Under the pieces are notes generated by a model that saw only the letters and a program-made list of their open reading frames with translations, searched no databases and had not been told where the DNA came from. This document shows, in pieces, positions 22,692 to 35,145 of a DNA stretch of 64,000 bases (positions are counted from its first letter, which is position 1; every line of letters starts with the position of its first letter). A program made the position numbers and the translations under genes. Source of the DNA: Sequoia sempervirens (lineage: Eukaryota > Streptophyta > Pinopsida > Cupressales > Cupressaceae); assembly GCA_007258455.2 (NCBI GenBank), contig VDFB02275664.1:1-64000 (forward strand), in the 5' to 3' direction.

Positions 22692-23338
22692 TGTAAGGAA
22701 GCTAAGGTAGCGGAACAAATTCCTACACTAATCTTGAGAGGAGAATAATACAAAAAATTTATAGATCTTTAACAGTTACAAAAACTTAAATAGAAATAAA
22801 CATAAATATCATGCATACCATGACACAATGATTTACATGGGGAAAACCCTTTCGAGAGAAAAAAAACCACACTCCAAAAGCTACCCAATATATTATTCAG
22901 CAAATCAAAAAGATTACAATATACTTGAAGAGCAAGCTTCTCATAGGAGTATCACCACTTAGAGATCAAGAGACAACACGACTATTATCAAACTCTTAGA
23001 ATACATCACCATCTCTCTACCGCAATCATAATACAATGCCCTCATAAAATAGGATTACATTCTAGGGCAAGAAATGCCAACAAAATATCCACCATTAGAT
23101 CTAAAACCTAATAATTAATGGTCTAGATTTACAATGTATCATTTATCTAATGTATGTCGGCCATTTTATGAGTTTCTTGAAAAAGTTAACAAAAATTGTT
23201 CACACACATCCCACTCTCCCCCCTTGCTGCCATTGTATATTACACCTATCGGTGTAACTAGGACATATATATATATATATATATCCTATGAACAAAAAAA
23301 TTTATATAATTGCAAGGTTGAGACACATTTTCCCAATA
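22692..23338 (-). repeat. copia 3' LTR
   Basis: 647 bp, about 90% alike by eye to 60174-60861. On the minus strand it should start TGTTGGG but reads TATTGGG. It holds a 20-bp (AT) tract at 23265-23284. Confidence 0.9.
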
Positions 23339-23352
23339 AATCTCCCACTTGT
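23339..23352 (-). promoter_or_regulatory. copia polypurine tract
   Basis: The complement reads 'caagtgggagatt' directly before the 3' LTR. Confidence 0.65.
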
Positions 23353-23559
23353 CGAACACCTTGCAAGAGCAATGGGAGGGAGTAAACATTGTCTCTTAAT
23401 TGCTAGGGGCGAAAAGGCCCATAATCTCTAAACACCATCTAAAATTATTTGTGCTCACAGGTTAGTTAAAGAATCAACAACATTCATCAAAGTCTCTACT
23501 TTAAACTAGATTCACCCTACCATCTTTGAAAATATCTCAAAAAAAATGATACTATACAT

Positions 23560-23900
23560 TAATGTGCTTGTTCCTGGCATGAAATGTCGGGTTCTTGGCT
23601 AGACATATCACAATCTAACTATGGCAATTAATTGTAACTACACCTTGTTTTATTCCAATATCTGAACACAATATCTTTAGCCAAATGGCTTCTTTACAAG
23701 CATGAGTAGCTGCCATATACTCTGCTTCAGTAGTGGACAAAGCAACCACAACTTGTAGCTTACTCATCCAGCTAATTGCACCACCAAATAAAGGGAACAC
23801 ATAGGCATTGGTGGATCATCTTCTATTAATATCACCTGCCCAGTTTGAATCCATACAACCATGAATATCAAAGGAAATAGTCTTTTGTAAAATTACTATG
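23560..23900 (-). pseudogene. copia RNase H
   Basis: The open frame 23615-23800 gives 'SWMSKLQVVVALSTTEAEYM' and 'AATHACKEAIWLKIL', the hallmark of Ty1/copia RNase H, which removes the RNA strand during reverse transcription. An upstream piece reads 'CMDSNWAGDINRRWSTNAYV'. The C-terminal part 'AKNPTFHARNKHINV' lies in the same frame beyond one stop. It is broken mainly by single stops. Confidence 0.85.
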
Positions 23901-25144
23901 ATAACAAAAGGAATACTTTAAGGTACCACACAAATATCTGAAGACTCTTTTAACTACATCCCAATGAACTCTACTAGGATTAGACATATATCTAGAAAGA
24001 ACTCCCACTTCTTGGGAAATGTTTGGTCTAGTACAAACCATAGCATACATCAAACTTCCAACTACACTATGGTAAGGTACTCTTCTCATGTCTTCTATCT
24101 CTGATGGAGACGTTGGACAATGTGAAATAGATAACTTTTTTCCAACAGAAAGGGGATCACACAATGGTCTACAATCCTACATGTTAAATCTCTATAAAAT
24201 TGAATTAACATACTTACTTTTGCCAAGCCATAGCTTTTTGTTCTCTCTATCTCTTTTAATTTCCATCCCAAGAATGTGCCTAACTGCACCAAGATCTTTC
24301 ATTTCAAATTTAGCAACAAGTTTGAGATTTTTTTCAGTTCTGAAATCATACCTTTCCCTTTTCCAATAAATAACATATGATCAACATATAATGCAATAAA
24401 TAGGAAATGATCACCATCAATTTTATAATAAACACAATGATCTAATTTAGAACACTCAAATCCCAAATTCAACACATATGTATCAAATTTTTGGTACCAC
24501 ATCCTAGGACTCTATTTTAAGCCATACAAATATTTCTTCAATTTACAAACCAACTTACTTGTACCTTTCACCACATAGTACTCTGGATGTGTCATATAAA
24601 TATCCTCCTCCAAGTCACCATGATGGAAAGCAGTTTTCACATCCATTTTCTCAACCTATAAATCATAAGTAGCAACAATAGAAAATAAAAATCTAATGGA
24701 TGTCATTTTTGCAACAAGAGAGAATATCTCACCATAATCAACACCCTCAACTTGAGAGTAGCCTTTCACAACCAACCTTGATTTGTACTTCTCAATACCT
24801 CCATCTAAACCAATCTTTTTCTTGAACACCCATTTGCAACCAATAGGTTTTCATCCTTTGGGAAATGGTACAAGATCCCATGTATCATTATTTTTCAAAG
24901 ATTCCATTTCTTCATCCATAGAAATCTTCAAATATTCTCTATCATTCACACCTAATTCCTCTTCTACATATTTGGGTTTATCCATGTTAGTATTCAAAGC
25001 AAAAATACATCTCCAATTATCAGGTGGTTTTTTATGCCTTGTAGACCTACGAACAAGTTGAGTTGGAGGTTCTTCCTCCTCTTCTAAAGATCCAAAGCTA
25101 GATGAGCTCTCCAACTTCTTGTATATCCATGGGTCTAGATTCAA
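23901..25144 (-). pseudogene. copia reverse transcriptase
   Basis: The frame 24851-25144 holds 'RRSTRHKKPPDNWRC' and 'MEEMESLKNNDTWDL'-like linker motifs (seen as 'MDEEMESLKNNDTWDLVPFP'), then 'KPIGCKWVFKKKIGLDGG', which opens the copia RT. '[18 protein letters not shown]' and 'LYGLK' follow. The catalytic box reads 'LYVDHMLFIGKG' at about 24370-24390: the second Asp of YVDD is His, so it is inactive. Pieces 24299-24502, 24095-24292 and 23868-24164 lie in different frames. Confidence 0.85.
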
Positions 25145-25826
25145 CTTTCCTAGGTGTAGCAGGAAATTGAATCACATCTTCTTGTTTACTTTGTTTTGGC
25201 TGCAATATAACAAAAGAAGGCTTAGTTTCTCTAAAAATAGGACTTCTACTATGTATTACCTTATGTGTAATAGGATCCCAAAGCTTGTATCCGTTCACAC
25301 CATAACTATATCCAATGAAGATACATTTCACAGCCTTGTTCTCCAACTTTGTTCACTTCTCATTTGGCACATGTGCATATTCCTCACAACCAAAAACTCT
25401 AAGATGTCTTAATGAAGGCTTACGACCCAACCATGCCTCTATCGGCGTCTTATCAACAAGAGCTAATGTAGGAGACTTGTTAATCAAGTAACAGGAAGTG
25501 ACAACAACTTCAGCCCAAAACCTTTGTTCTAGGCCAACACCACTTAACATACTCCTAGCCTTCTCCATTAGTGGCATGTTCATTCTTTTTGCAACTCCAT
25601 TCTACTATGGAGAATACAGAGTTGTCTTTTGTCTATGAATACCAAAATCTTTACAGAATCTATCAAAATCATTAGAGAAAAAATCATCGCCATTATCAGT
25701 CCTCAAATATTTTATTTTCTTTCTAGTCTACAACTCAACCATTGCTTTAAATTCTTTAAATCGACTGAAAAGTTTAGATTTACTCTTTAGAAAATATACC
25801 CATGTCCTTCTACTATAATCATCAAT
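25098..25826 (-). pseudogene. copia integrase, C-terminal half
   Basis: From the edge of element B the reading is 'DYSRRTWVYFLKSKSKLF' and 'KKIKYLRTDNGDDFFSNDF' (second catalytic Asp kept in TDNG). It goes on to 'GVAKRMNMPLMEKARSML', where the usual catalytic Glu (GVAER) is Lys, and to 'PIEAWLGRKPSLRHLRVFGC' and 'CIFIGYSYGVNGYKLWDP', the typical copia integrase tail. Open pieces are 25353-25583 and 25098-25346. The N-terminal half lies on the far side of element B at 58468-58946. Confidence 0.88.
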
Positions 25827-26694
25827 TGTAGACACTCAAAATTTGTCCTCACAATTGTCCTATTTTTTGTCTATTAATTAAATGGATATTATTATATGTT
25901 TAATTAATTCATTTAAATACTTTCTTCTATTCATTCATCAATGCATTTATAAGAATTTATCCATATTATAAGCATTTATTTATAAGGACTTATCCATCAC
26001 CATAATCAACCACTTATCCATTAGCATAATCAACCATTTATCCATCTGCATAATCAGTCACTTATCCATTTCATATTACTCCATTTTACATTAAGCATTG
26101 AAATATTCATACATGAACCTTTATCCATTTACATATTTCATTAAATTATTTAAATACATAAAATCATTGAATTATTTAATCCATTTAATTCATTAAATCA
26201 TTCATCCATTAGTTTGAAAAACCACTTTAAATATAATTCTAAACCTACATCATATCATAAATCATCTCATTTATCTCTCTCATTTCAATCAATTTCAATT
26301 AATTTCAATATGCATTTCTTCACTTTAGTCTTTTATCCCAAATCTCTTCCGTAACTTGGATTCACCCTGTGAATTCATCTATAAAATCCCTTTCTTCTCA
26401 CCAAAAAAGTAGATATACATTGGATTTCGATCAATCCTCTCTTCCATTCATCACAACTTCTTGTTGCACTTGTGTTCATGAAAATATGAGAGCATCAAAT
26501 GCATAAACCAAGATCATGGTGAATAGGAAAACAATGAAGCTGATTTTCTTTTCAATGCATGTGTTTTGGGTTTTGCATAGCTTAGTTTCATTTTGCATGT
26601 GCTTTCATTTTAGAAAAGCTTCATTGATGTTATGTTGAAATTTTGATTTGGGTTTATAGATTAAATCATCTTTTTTCAGTTTTCAGCATACACA
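25827..26694 (+). repeat. element B 5' LTR
   Basis: 868 bp, alike to 57626-58467. U3 is rich in 'taattaaat' and in repeats of 'acttatccat' (25985-26075). A TATA box 'tataaaat' is at about 26380. Confidence 0.9.
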
Positions 26695-26697
26695 TAA

Positions 26698-26716
26698 TGG
26701 TGAACCCGACGTGAAT
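26698..26716 (+). promoter_or_regulatory. element B primer-binding site
   Basis: 'tggtgaacccgacgtgaat' begins 3 bp after the LTR end CACA. The tRNA is not assigned. Confidence 0.65.
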
Positions 26717-27209
26717 CTAGTTTATGGTTGCATGTCTATAGTTTTCTCATTTCCAACTAGTTTATGGCTGCATGCTTATTTCTTCAGGAGGTATTCATTA
26801 TGAGCATGTTTGTATTATGTGTTTGACGTGATCACGTATTTGCAGAATGCTATGAGAGTTTTAATTTTGTGTTTTTCCTTTCATTATAAAATGCTATTAT
26901 TTTTCTTATTGATTATTCTAGAAGATAGGTATCAAATTAATAAATAATAGGAAAAATCATTTTGATTTACATTTTGATTTTCATGGTATGCGATGAACAA
27001 AATTAGGGTATATTCAAAGAGCACTATTTAGGGTATATAAAAGCTACATTTTTACCTTATATCATTTTGCTTTGCATATAGCTACCAAACATTTACATCC
27101 AAGTTGGTGTTCCTTTGAAATGGTTGTTTAACTATTTTCCCCATTAGCTGACAATAAGTGTCCTACCAGATGCTCATAATTTTTTTTTTACCAATTTTCC
27201 TATTACGTC
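26717..27209 (+). other. element B leader, first part
   Basis: No gene is seen. AT-rich, with 'ctagtttatgg(c/t)tgcatg' present twice (26719 and 26757). Confidence 0.5.
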
Positions 27210-27535
27210 ATGTTTTCAATGATGTTCTAGTTGCATAAATATTATCCTTTCCTGACAAAGTATCTCCTGAAGATATAAGTGCATCAACAACATGAATGAT
27301 ACCTTCTTTTATAAACATCTTTGAAAATAGTTCAAGGAGTTTTTGCACTAAAAATTTTGCAATCTACAATGCTGGAAGTAAAACTTCAGTATCTTTTCCA
27401 GTTAAAATTCCTGCCAAAAAGCTTGATATGCTAGTAAAGAATTTAAGATACCAGCAATGCTACTTTGCTAACAACTATCAGACATTTGTGTCTTATTTGA
27501 GTATTGATGCTTGAAACATATACCTGAATCATAAG
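27210..27535 (-). pseudogene. captured fragment of a UPL3-type HECT ubiquitin ligase
   Basis: The minus strand reads 'IQVYVSSINTQIRHKCLIVV', then after a frameshift 'SISSFLAGILTGKDTEVLLP', 'AL*IAKFLVQKLLELFSKMF' and 'IKEGIIHVVDALISSGDTL'. From memory of the family, this follows the armadillo-repeat region of plant UPL3/UPL4 proteins (NISSFLAG ... KD ... ALQ.AE.L ... F.K.F.REGVVHAVD). One stop, one frameshift and a short deletion show it is dead. It covers only about 100 codons, antisense to element B, in its leader. It is therefore a host gene piece carried by the retroelement. The plus-strand ORF 27296-27514 is its shadow. Confidence 0.68.
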
Positions 27536-28009
27536 TGGAAAAGATCCATTCCAAATTACGCTAAGAGATCTGGGCTATGACTGTCCTGGGCTTGCTATGT
27601 GGGCTTTGATTGCTATGTGGGGGTCTCTCTTGTAGTTTTGAAATGATCTTGGTATTGGGCGCATCTCTCAAAATGATTGGCAATTCCATTTTCCACTAAG
27701 GTTGCGGGTGTTTAATGTCTGCACCTACAGCTCAATGATGAAATATCCACTGTTGAGCTCATTGGTCGCTCGTATCTCACTATTGTAGATGTGGTGATGT
27801 GGTGGTGACTTGTTGATGTAGATCTAGAAGCAGAGACGAGTAATGAATGCAAGCATAGAGACTATTGTGAATTCAATTTGATACAAGAGAGGATTCCTTT
27901 GAACTCTCTTTCAAAATAGGGACTTGAGTATGACCACATGCACATGCAAATTTTTCTGATGTGATTCTGACCTGATTTTGTTGGATCTTCTTACGTGATT
28001 TTTATCAAA
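27536..28009 (+). other. element B leader, no gene
   Basis: A short internal duplication 'gggctttgattgctatgtggg' / 'gggcttgctatgtggg' (about 27580-27622) is the only structure seen. Confidence 0.45.
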
Positions 28010-28445
28010 CTTTTAATTAATTTTTATTCTATCCGTAGGATTAAATAGTTTTTAATAGTTAATTTAGAATAAATTTTGTTTTAGATTAATTGGTTAATGC
28101 AGATTTGAATTAATATTAATTTAGATTAATTTTAGATTAGTATTAATTTAGATTTAATTTTTAATTTAGACTTAGTTTAGAATTCAAATCTAACTTAATT
28201 TAGATTTTATTTTAATTTAAATATAATTTAGATTAATTTTAGTTTATATTTTAATTTAGTTTAGTTTAGATCTAATTTAGATTTAACTTTTAATTTATAT
28301 TTAATTTTTTATTTAGATTTAATTTTTTGATTTAGAATTAATTCTAATCTAGATTTAATCTAATTTAGTTTAGATTTAAACTTTTAATTTAGATTAATTA
28401 GATTCTAGATTAATGCTAATTTTCTTCTTAGTTTAGTTTATTTTG
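28010..28445. repeat. 'tttagattaat' degenerate array
   Basis: About thirty copies of ttTAGATt / aatttagattta variants over 430 bp. The heptamer TTTAGAT differs from the plant telomere unit TTTAGGG at two places. It more likely arose by slippage in AT-rich DNA. Confidence 0.7.
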
Positions 28446-30179
28446 GGACTAATTTTGTTGATTGGGATTTTTTGCAAGTTCGCATGTTAGAGACTTGAAA
28501 AGTGAAAACATAAACACACGTTTGTCAAAGAATGGAGGCTTGAAATTACTAATGACATTTGGTGCAGGATGTTTCTTGAAGACTTGATTTTTTTAACTGA
28601 TTGTCTTTTAGTATAGCAAACACTTTGTTTGGTGCTTAAAAAAAACATCTTTTTTTTGTGTTTGGCACGCTTGTGCATGTGTTGAGTGGACCTACTGCTA
28701 ACACACACTATCCTCACCCCTAGCTTTCATGGTCTTGGGTGCAAGATAAAAGTGTTAGCGACACTCAAGTTTTCTTTTTTAGAGGGGCTTGCCTCGCAAG
28801 AGGGAACGAATCCAAATGGTTTCTCACTCAGGACAGTATATAAAAGGATAAGACAAAACCGTCAAGTCCTCACGGCGGTCTTTTCCCTTGTCGTACAGTG
28901 TCACTCAAAATAGGGTACCTACCATAAAATGTATAAGAGCCCCTAATACAGTGATTAAAGCCTTAAGTGGCTTGTTGGATGCTTGCAGGGAGCTGTGTCC
29001 CTAAGTATTCACTAAAGAACCAACTGTTTTAGTAGCCCAAAATCCTTCTGTTTGCTGGTGCAAGAGGTCGGACCTCTAAAGCCATCCCACGTTCTCACAA
29101 TTCAAAGTTGAGATAGAAAATTCCTTGAGATCTTTGGGTCTTTAGGAATTTAAAGTTTGGTGCACCCAAGAAGTGAGTGTCGTGGAGGGGAGCCAGTGCC
29201 ACCAAACTTCTAGGCTATCTGCTCTGAATAAGTGCGGCTGGAGAAATCCAAGTGGGAACCCAAAAAATATTGTCTCTGCTAGCCTAGGATTTGTACTTGA
29301 ATGTTTTTTTTATTGCAATAGTCAAATAGCATTCACAATCAAAAACAAAATCAAGACATTGTGTTTTATGTGTGTATCTTTCAAACAAACAAGCAAACAA
29401 ACCTTACACCTAAAAATTGCAACACTTCATAGCTTCAGACCAAATGACATTTTCAAACAAAACAATCAAAATCAAGTCAAACTCTTGCCAAAATCAGATT
29501 CAAACCTTTGAGATCCATTTTCGGACCAACTTCTTGTTGTGATTCCTGTTTAAAACCAGAAACTTGCTCCATTCACCTTGCATATCATCATTCCATTATT
29601 ATGTCACCATTTTAGGTACCTTAGCATCCTCATTACTTGCATATCCCAACGTCACATTAGGCTACCTTTTTTGTACTTTTAGGCTCGGCACCTTGTGGAT
29701 TTTAGGATAAAAGAACTCTCTATACTTTGGTATGAATCATTGCTTCAAAAAAAGATTGTCATTTGACCAAGTTACTTTTTAACTTAGTCCTTTGTCATTT
29801 TGGTGATAATTTCCTACTCACAAGTCTAGTTTGGAAACTCACCTTTTCATTATTTTCACTTGTCCTAGAAAAAGGCCATTTGACAACCCTAGTTGAAACA
29901 TTGGTTTACCCTTGGATGGTTAGTGATCCTATTCTTACATCTTTCAAAAGAGTTTAAGCCCTCAAGTTCACTATAGCTATCCATCACCTCTTAGTCATTT
30001 GCATCCATAACATAACATCCAACATTATCATTATCACTTTTAGTCTTGTTCCATACATTAGACATCTTTTATCCTCAAAATACCAAAAATACAAAAAAAA
30101 TAGTTGCATTATCTTTAGGCATACCTTATTTCAAAAAGACCAAAAATATAGTCTTGGTCTCATACTTTCCACCTTCATT
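28446..30179 (+). other. element B leader, second part
   Basis: Noncoding. 28700-28760 ('ctatcctcacccctagctt' ... 'tcttgggtgcaagataaa') resembles the duplicated leader segment of element A at 11358-11495. The ORFs 28686-28913, 29173-29511 and 29763-29957 have no recognisable domain. Confidence 0.45.
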
Positions 30180-30571
30180 TTGAACAAGTCTTATATGTTT
30201 GAAACTAGATTGCAAAATAACGTTGTGCAATGGATCATTTTCATGACAATGATGACCTTTACAATTACACTAGCACCCTCAACTTTGACAATACCACTAA
30301 TGATCCACACAAAAAATACCAACCTTGGGAGTCATGACCATGCCAACTTGGGCTCTACATCCTATAAATGACCAAAGACACAAAATATTTTTCAACATTT
30401 CCTTATTAGATACAAGGATGGAAATATGTTCATAGAAGAAGTAGAGGTTGCCACACAAAATCCTGATGTTGTCTCTCTTGTGGATGAAATTGTCATGTTG
30501 GACCCCCAAAGATATGTAGCCAAGATTTTACATGAAGGAGTTCAACTACCTCAAGGATTTGATGTTAATAC
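30180..30571 (+). pseudogene. element B gag, N-terminal extension
   Basis: Readings 'NDDLYNYTSTLNFDNTTNDP' (about 30243-30305) and 'FIEEVEVATQNPDVVSLVDE' to 'LPQGFDVNT' (30426-30571) are open until element C begins. They rejoin in frame with 'LRATMSPKKNTQTRQGK' at 50864 when C and one duplication copy are removed. The function is inferred from position only: the start of gag, or a separate small ORF before it. Confidence 0.55.
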
Positions 30572-33500
30572 TATTGTCAATCAGGATTACACCCTAGTTA
30601 AGTTTGAATCAACTATCATGTTGAAACATGGAAACATTCTCAAGTTGTGGGTGACTTATGGCGAGAATGAATCTCCATAGAGGGTTGGTTCCCTTGGCAG
30701 ATTACCTAAACTAAAGACTTTTTTGAGAAAAGGGATACAAGGATTACTATAATGAAAATCCTAAAATCTAAAGGGTGATGCACCAGAACTTATAAGATTA
30801 TTCATTAACCCAACTCACAATCAACTCTCAAAGCATTAACTCTCACATTCTCATAGGAAACATAAAACATAAAAGTGATTTGTATGAAGGTTTGAAATGA
30901 AACAAAACATACAACCTCTATCATATGAAATTTCTACACCCACACTTGCAATAATGAGACATAAAAAGGACTCAAAACTCAAAATCACAATGACAACATC
31001 AAATCAATACTGCAAAATGAGAAAATTATGAGATAGGAATGCTCTACTGCTTTTATTAAATCTGAAAGGAGTATCCACATGAAAATATGAGTATAAAATT
31101 AAGCTTACAAAACTCTTTGCAAATGATCAAGAGAGAGAAGCAAATCTGAACTGAGAAAAAAATAAGTTTTTCTCAAATATGTATCTCTAATATGTCTCCA
31201 AGAGTGAGAAGGGAAAAATTTGAGTGAACTACGCTCCAAAATAGAAACTTCAATGCCATTTTCGAGCAAGGTGAAAAATAATCAAAAATAGGGCATAGAA
31301 CTGCTCCAAAATGAATGACAAAGGTGGAAACTTTCTCTCCTAAGAGGGTCAACCCAGAAAGGACTCAAAAATTGAGTTAGAATTGACTAAAATAGAAATA
31401 GAAACTTCAATCTCCCTTATTTTTTCTATTTTGCTTAAAAGAGACTCAAACTTAAAAAGGAAAGCTTCCACTCAACACTTGCTCTATTTTACTGCATTTT
31501 AAATAAAAATTACTAAGGAAATGTATAGAAACATTGCATTAATATTGTTTTATAATGTTTGTAGTTTTGATTTTTTGCAAAAGAAGGAAAGCTCGACCTT
31601 GACTTTTGACTTGATTTTTGCAAAATTATAGAATACACAAGGCTTTGAACATATTTTGCAAAGTGTAAAATATTCTCACTTGGGCATTTAATTTTCTTTA
31701 AAAATCAAAAAATAATTAAGGCATATCAAATGTTTTGATTTTGCAAAATTTTGCAAAAGGAACTCAAGGCATATAACTGAAGTTTGCAAAGCATTGAAAA
31801 GGCTTGATGTGAAAATGAAGGGGGCCAAGGTATTAATTAAGGTATGATATTTTTTAAAGCAATTTGGAAAAATCACATGGCCGACTTAGGGAAAATGGGG
31901 AAACCCTAACACAAAACCTTCGGCCTCCTTACTTTTTTCTCTTATTTTGCATTTTTATTTTGGAAAACTCTCTATTTGACTCCACCACCATGGAACTAGG
32001 GTTTGAGCTCGAACCCTTCAGTCTTCTGTTGTTTTTTGAGTGCTTTCATAAGGAATCTCTGTCGGTTCCCAATTGAGGCCAAGCTAGGTAATGTTTTTGC
32101 ACAAAAACTCAATGGTTCTTCATCCGTTTTCACTTATTTGAATGCATTTTAGGAGGCCTTTACTTGCAGATTCTTCTTCTGCTGATGCACTTTCTTTTTT
32201 GTTTCACTTGTTCAACACCCTCCTTTGCTTTGAGGCCGCCATGAATGCAATTTGTTAAGGCTTTGGAGTCTTCTGTGAGAAAGCCTACAGACTTGAATGC
32301 ATTTTCTCAATAAAAAAACTGAGGTAAGCTTTGAACCTTGCATTTCCCTCTTATTTTCTAGTGATAATATGCTCGATTCGAGCTCAAAAAGTGCAAGAAT
32401 GATGAAGTGTTTGTGTTTCTTGTGCAAAAAAATTCATGGGTTCCTTCATTTCTACAAAATCTAAAACCCTTTGCATTCTAAGTTCATTATTTCCATTATT
32501 TATGAGGGATTTCTATATACTAAGGCTGCAACCTCTTGAATTTCTGGGTATTTGTAATGCTTGTAGGCCGATATTTCTCTTTATTTCTCACACTTGTCTC
32601 CTTTGTATTTCCATTTTCTCTTGCAAAATACACACTTTATTTGCATATATTTCCATTCCTTGTTTCCATGCTTCGTTCTGGGTTCTCATTTTCTTGCAAA
32701 AAGAAACCCTTTGTGCCTTCTAGGGCCACAAATTTATACATGTTACTTCATTTCTCTTTTTAGGAATCATGGGTTCGAAATCCTTGGATGTAGTATGAAA
32801 GAAACTAGAAATTTATGTTAAATTTTTCCATGGAAGGCCATGGTTAACAATGAACTAAGTATTATTTTTGTAGCCACCTTTGATGTGCAAATCTAAGATA
32901 GTAATTTTTTTTAAAAATGTGGCCTCTATTGTGCTCAATCCATAGAAAAAATGGACTGTTGGCTTGTGAAAAAGAGATAGAAATATGTGTTCACCGTGGC
33001 ATTTTGCTTCTCTGGAGCAACCTGTTCATTTTACTCTTATAATCTGCACTCTTTGTGTTTTTCATATTATGAAGAAATAATGGAAGTTCTTTTCTTCCCT
33101 TTTAGGCATCAAGAGATTTGGTTTATTTCTTTTATTTTCCTCCATATATGACTTTGAGATGGAAATATTTGAGGGTTTGAAGCAAAGCCTCCACTTCCTG
33201 TAGCTGTTGATTGGGTTTTACGAAACTTAAAACATCATTTAAGACCCTACCCAAAACTACTATCTTGGCAAAACCTGTTCATAGAAAATGCAGGACTCCT
33301 CAATATGTACTTTGTCTTTATGCTTCTTATGTATACACACATCACAGGTTTAGCAATTTTCTTGTGTATAATGCATTCTATGTAGAAATAATTCTTACTA
33401 CTTGCATATGTTTCCCTTTACTCTTTTTATATCAAAAGCATCAACATTTCAATGTACCTTATGTGGAATTCTGCAAAATGGAGTCATTTTCCAACATTTT

Positions 33501-34853
33501 CTCACAGTCTAATGAGCTACACCTTTGTATTAAGTGCTTTGCAAATGTTCCTCATGTTATTTTAGTTGTTGTCCCATTGCTATATTTACTCATGCAATAA
33601 ATGTTTGATGATTGCTCCATATTAGCACCCCATGAACACTGCACTCTTTGCTGCCCCTTCTATGTGAGCACTATTTGTCATTACTTCTTACTTCTTTATG
33701 GTTGTTCCTTCAAGGTATATACTTAAACTAACATAGACATCAGAAACCATGATACATGATAGCAATAAAAGATACAACTCATGATGACAAAACCTTTCAA
33801 AGAAGCAAAAAAATGACAATATAAATACTTCGCTTACAAACAAAATTATTTAATGGGAAAATGGTGCACTTTTATTCTGTTTTGCATATTATTTAATCAT
33901 TCAAATGAGCCCATTGTTCATTTTTTATTCTCATTTCAAAGTAGAGGGGTGCCTCATTGCACCTTTGAATGGCTGTCATGAATGGACAATGTGCTAGTTC
34001 TTGCATTCACTTTATAAATCATTCCTCAAGCTAAAAATGATTCCTTTGAACAATCTAAATGTTCTTTACTTATTCTATTCCCCTCTTAAGATTTAGGGGC
34101 AACATGTTGGGCTCAACCCTTGTGGGAGCCCGTTTTTTCACCACATGCTGAAATGTCAACAAAAATGAATCCAACAACAAGATTTCAACTATACCCGCAC
34201 AGTGAAAAAACATGTTAGAGAAAAAAACAATGAAGCTCAATGATCTTGTGATGTTTGATTTTCAAGCTCTCTTGCATACATTTGATACTTGCTCAACTGA
34301 CTTAATGCATCATAGACGTATGCTATACTTCTGTTGATAGGACATATGATGAGACTCATATTCAGAGCTCTAACCAACCCTTTCCACCATATGCAGGTAC
34401 ATCTAAAGATCAGGAGCAAGGAGGAGCATGCAACAACCGAGACCAACACAAGATTGCCACAGGAAATGATGGATATGTTTCCTTTCATGTGTTTTTTCAG
34501 TATTTTTATCTTCATATGTATAGTATACCTTCTTGTTGCATTAGTTCAGCTACTCCCACAGCTTGTGTGGGACATTTGAGCATTCTTTTTCTTTTCAATA
34601 TATAGAACAACACTTTACAGTCTTGTGTATATTTCTTATTGCAAAATGAATGAAAGCAATATCTTGCAATGTTATGTAATCTCCTTTATGTTGCAAAGCA
34701 TTGAATGAAAAAATTGAATTCTATCTTTTAGAATTCTTCTTTATATGCAATGGTTAAACATCAACAAAAAAATGTTGAAATACCTTTCACCTTTAAATAT
34801 AAATAACTATTTCAGCTCTACCAAATTGAGTTGTAGGTGAAAATTTGGTAACA
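30572..34853 (-). repeat. element C 3' LTR
   Basis: 4,282 bp, aligning by eye along its whole length with 41307-43404 plus 48642-50858. All ORFs within it (31688-34579) are non-homologous and mostly recur as broken copies in the other LTR. Confidence 0.9.
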
Positions 34854-35145
34854 TATCTGGCAATTTCTGCTAAAGGATTTCCTGCTAAGCATACAGACTA
34901 GTAGCCTTAAACAATTCATTGGGCATGGAGTCAAATTATGCCCCCCTCAAACTAAGAAACCATTGTAACTCAACTAAAAATACTCCAAACAACAACAAAA
35001 ACCAAACTGAAAGAAAACTAACAAGGCCCTAGTGTCCAACAAACATGTGCAACAACACTTAGGAAAAAAAAAGAACTGAAATAAATGTGCCTTGAGCACT
35101 TATTAGCAAAAAATACTTACTATAGTACAACTACATAACTTATCT
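34854..35145 (-). other. element C 3' untranslated region
   Basis: No gene. A purine run (complement 'gaggggggcat', about 34945-34956) lies 90 bp from the LTR rather than next to it, so the polypurine tract is uncertain. Confidence 0.4.

Noticed and set aside
27296..27514. 72-codon plus-strand ORF as a gene
   Set aside because: The opposite strand carries the UPL3-like reading over the same interval; the plus ORF is its shadow.
30575..30575. Element C LTR starting at TGTCAAT (30575/41310)
   Set aside because: Similarity extends 3 bp further (tattgtc/tgttgtc), and only the start at 30572 gives a matching duplication aatac/aacac.
31864..33600. Several 70-130-codon ORFs, some hydrophobic
   Set aside because: They lie in the 4.3-kb LTR of element C, and the counterparts in the other LTR are shorter or shifted.
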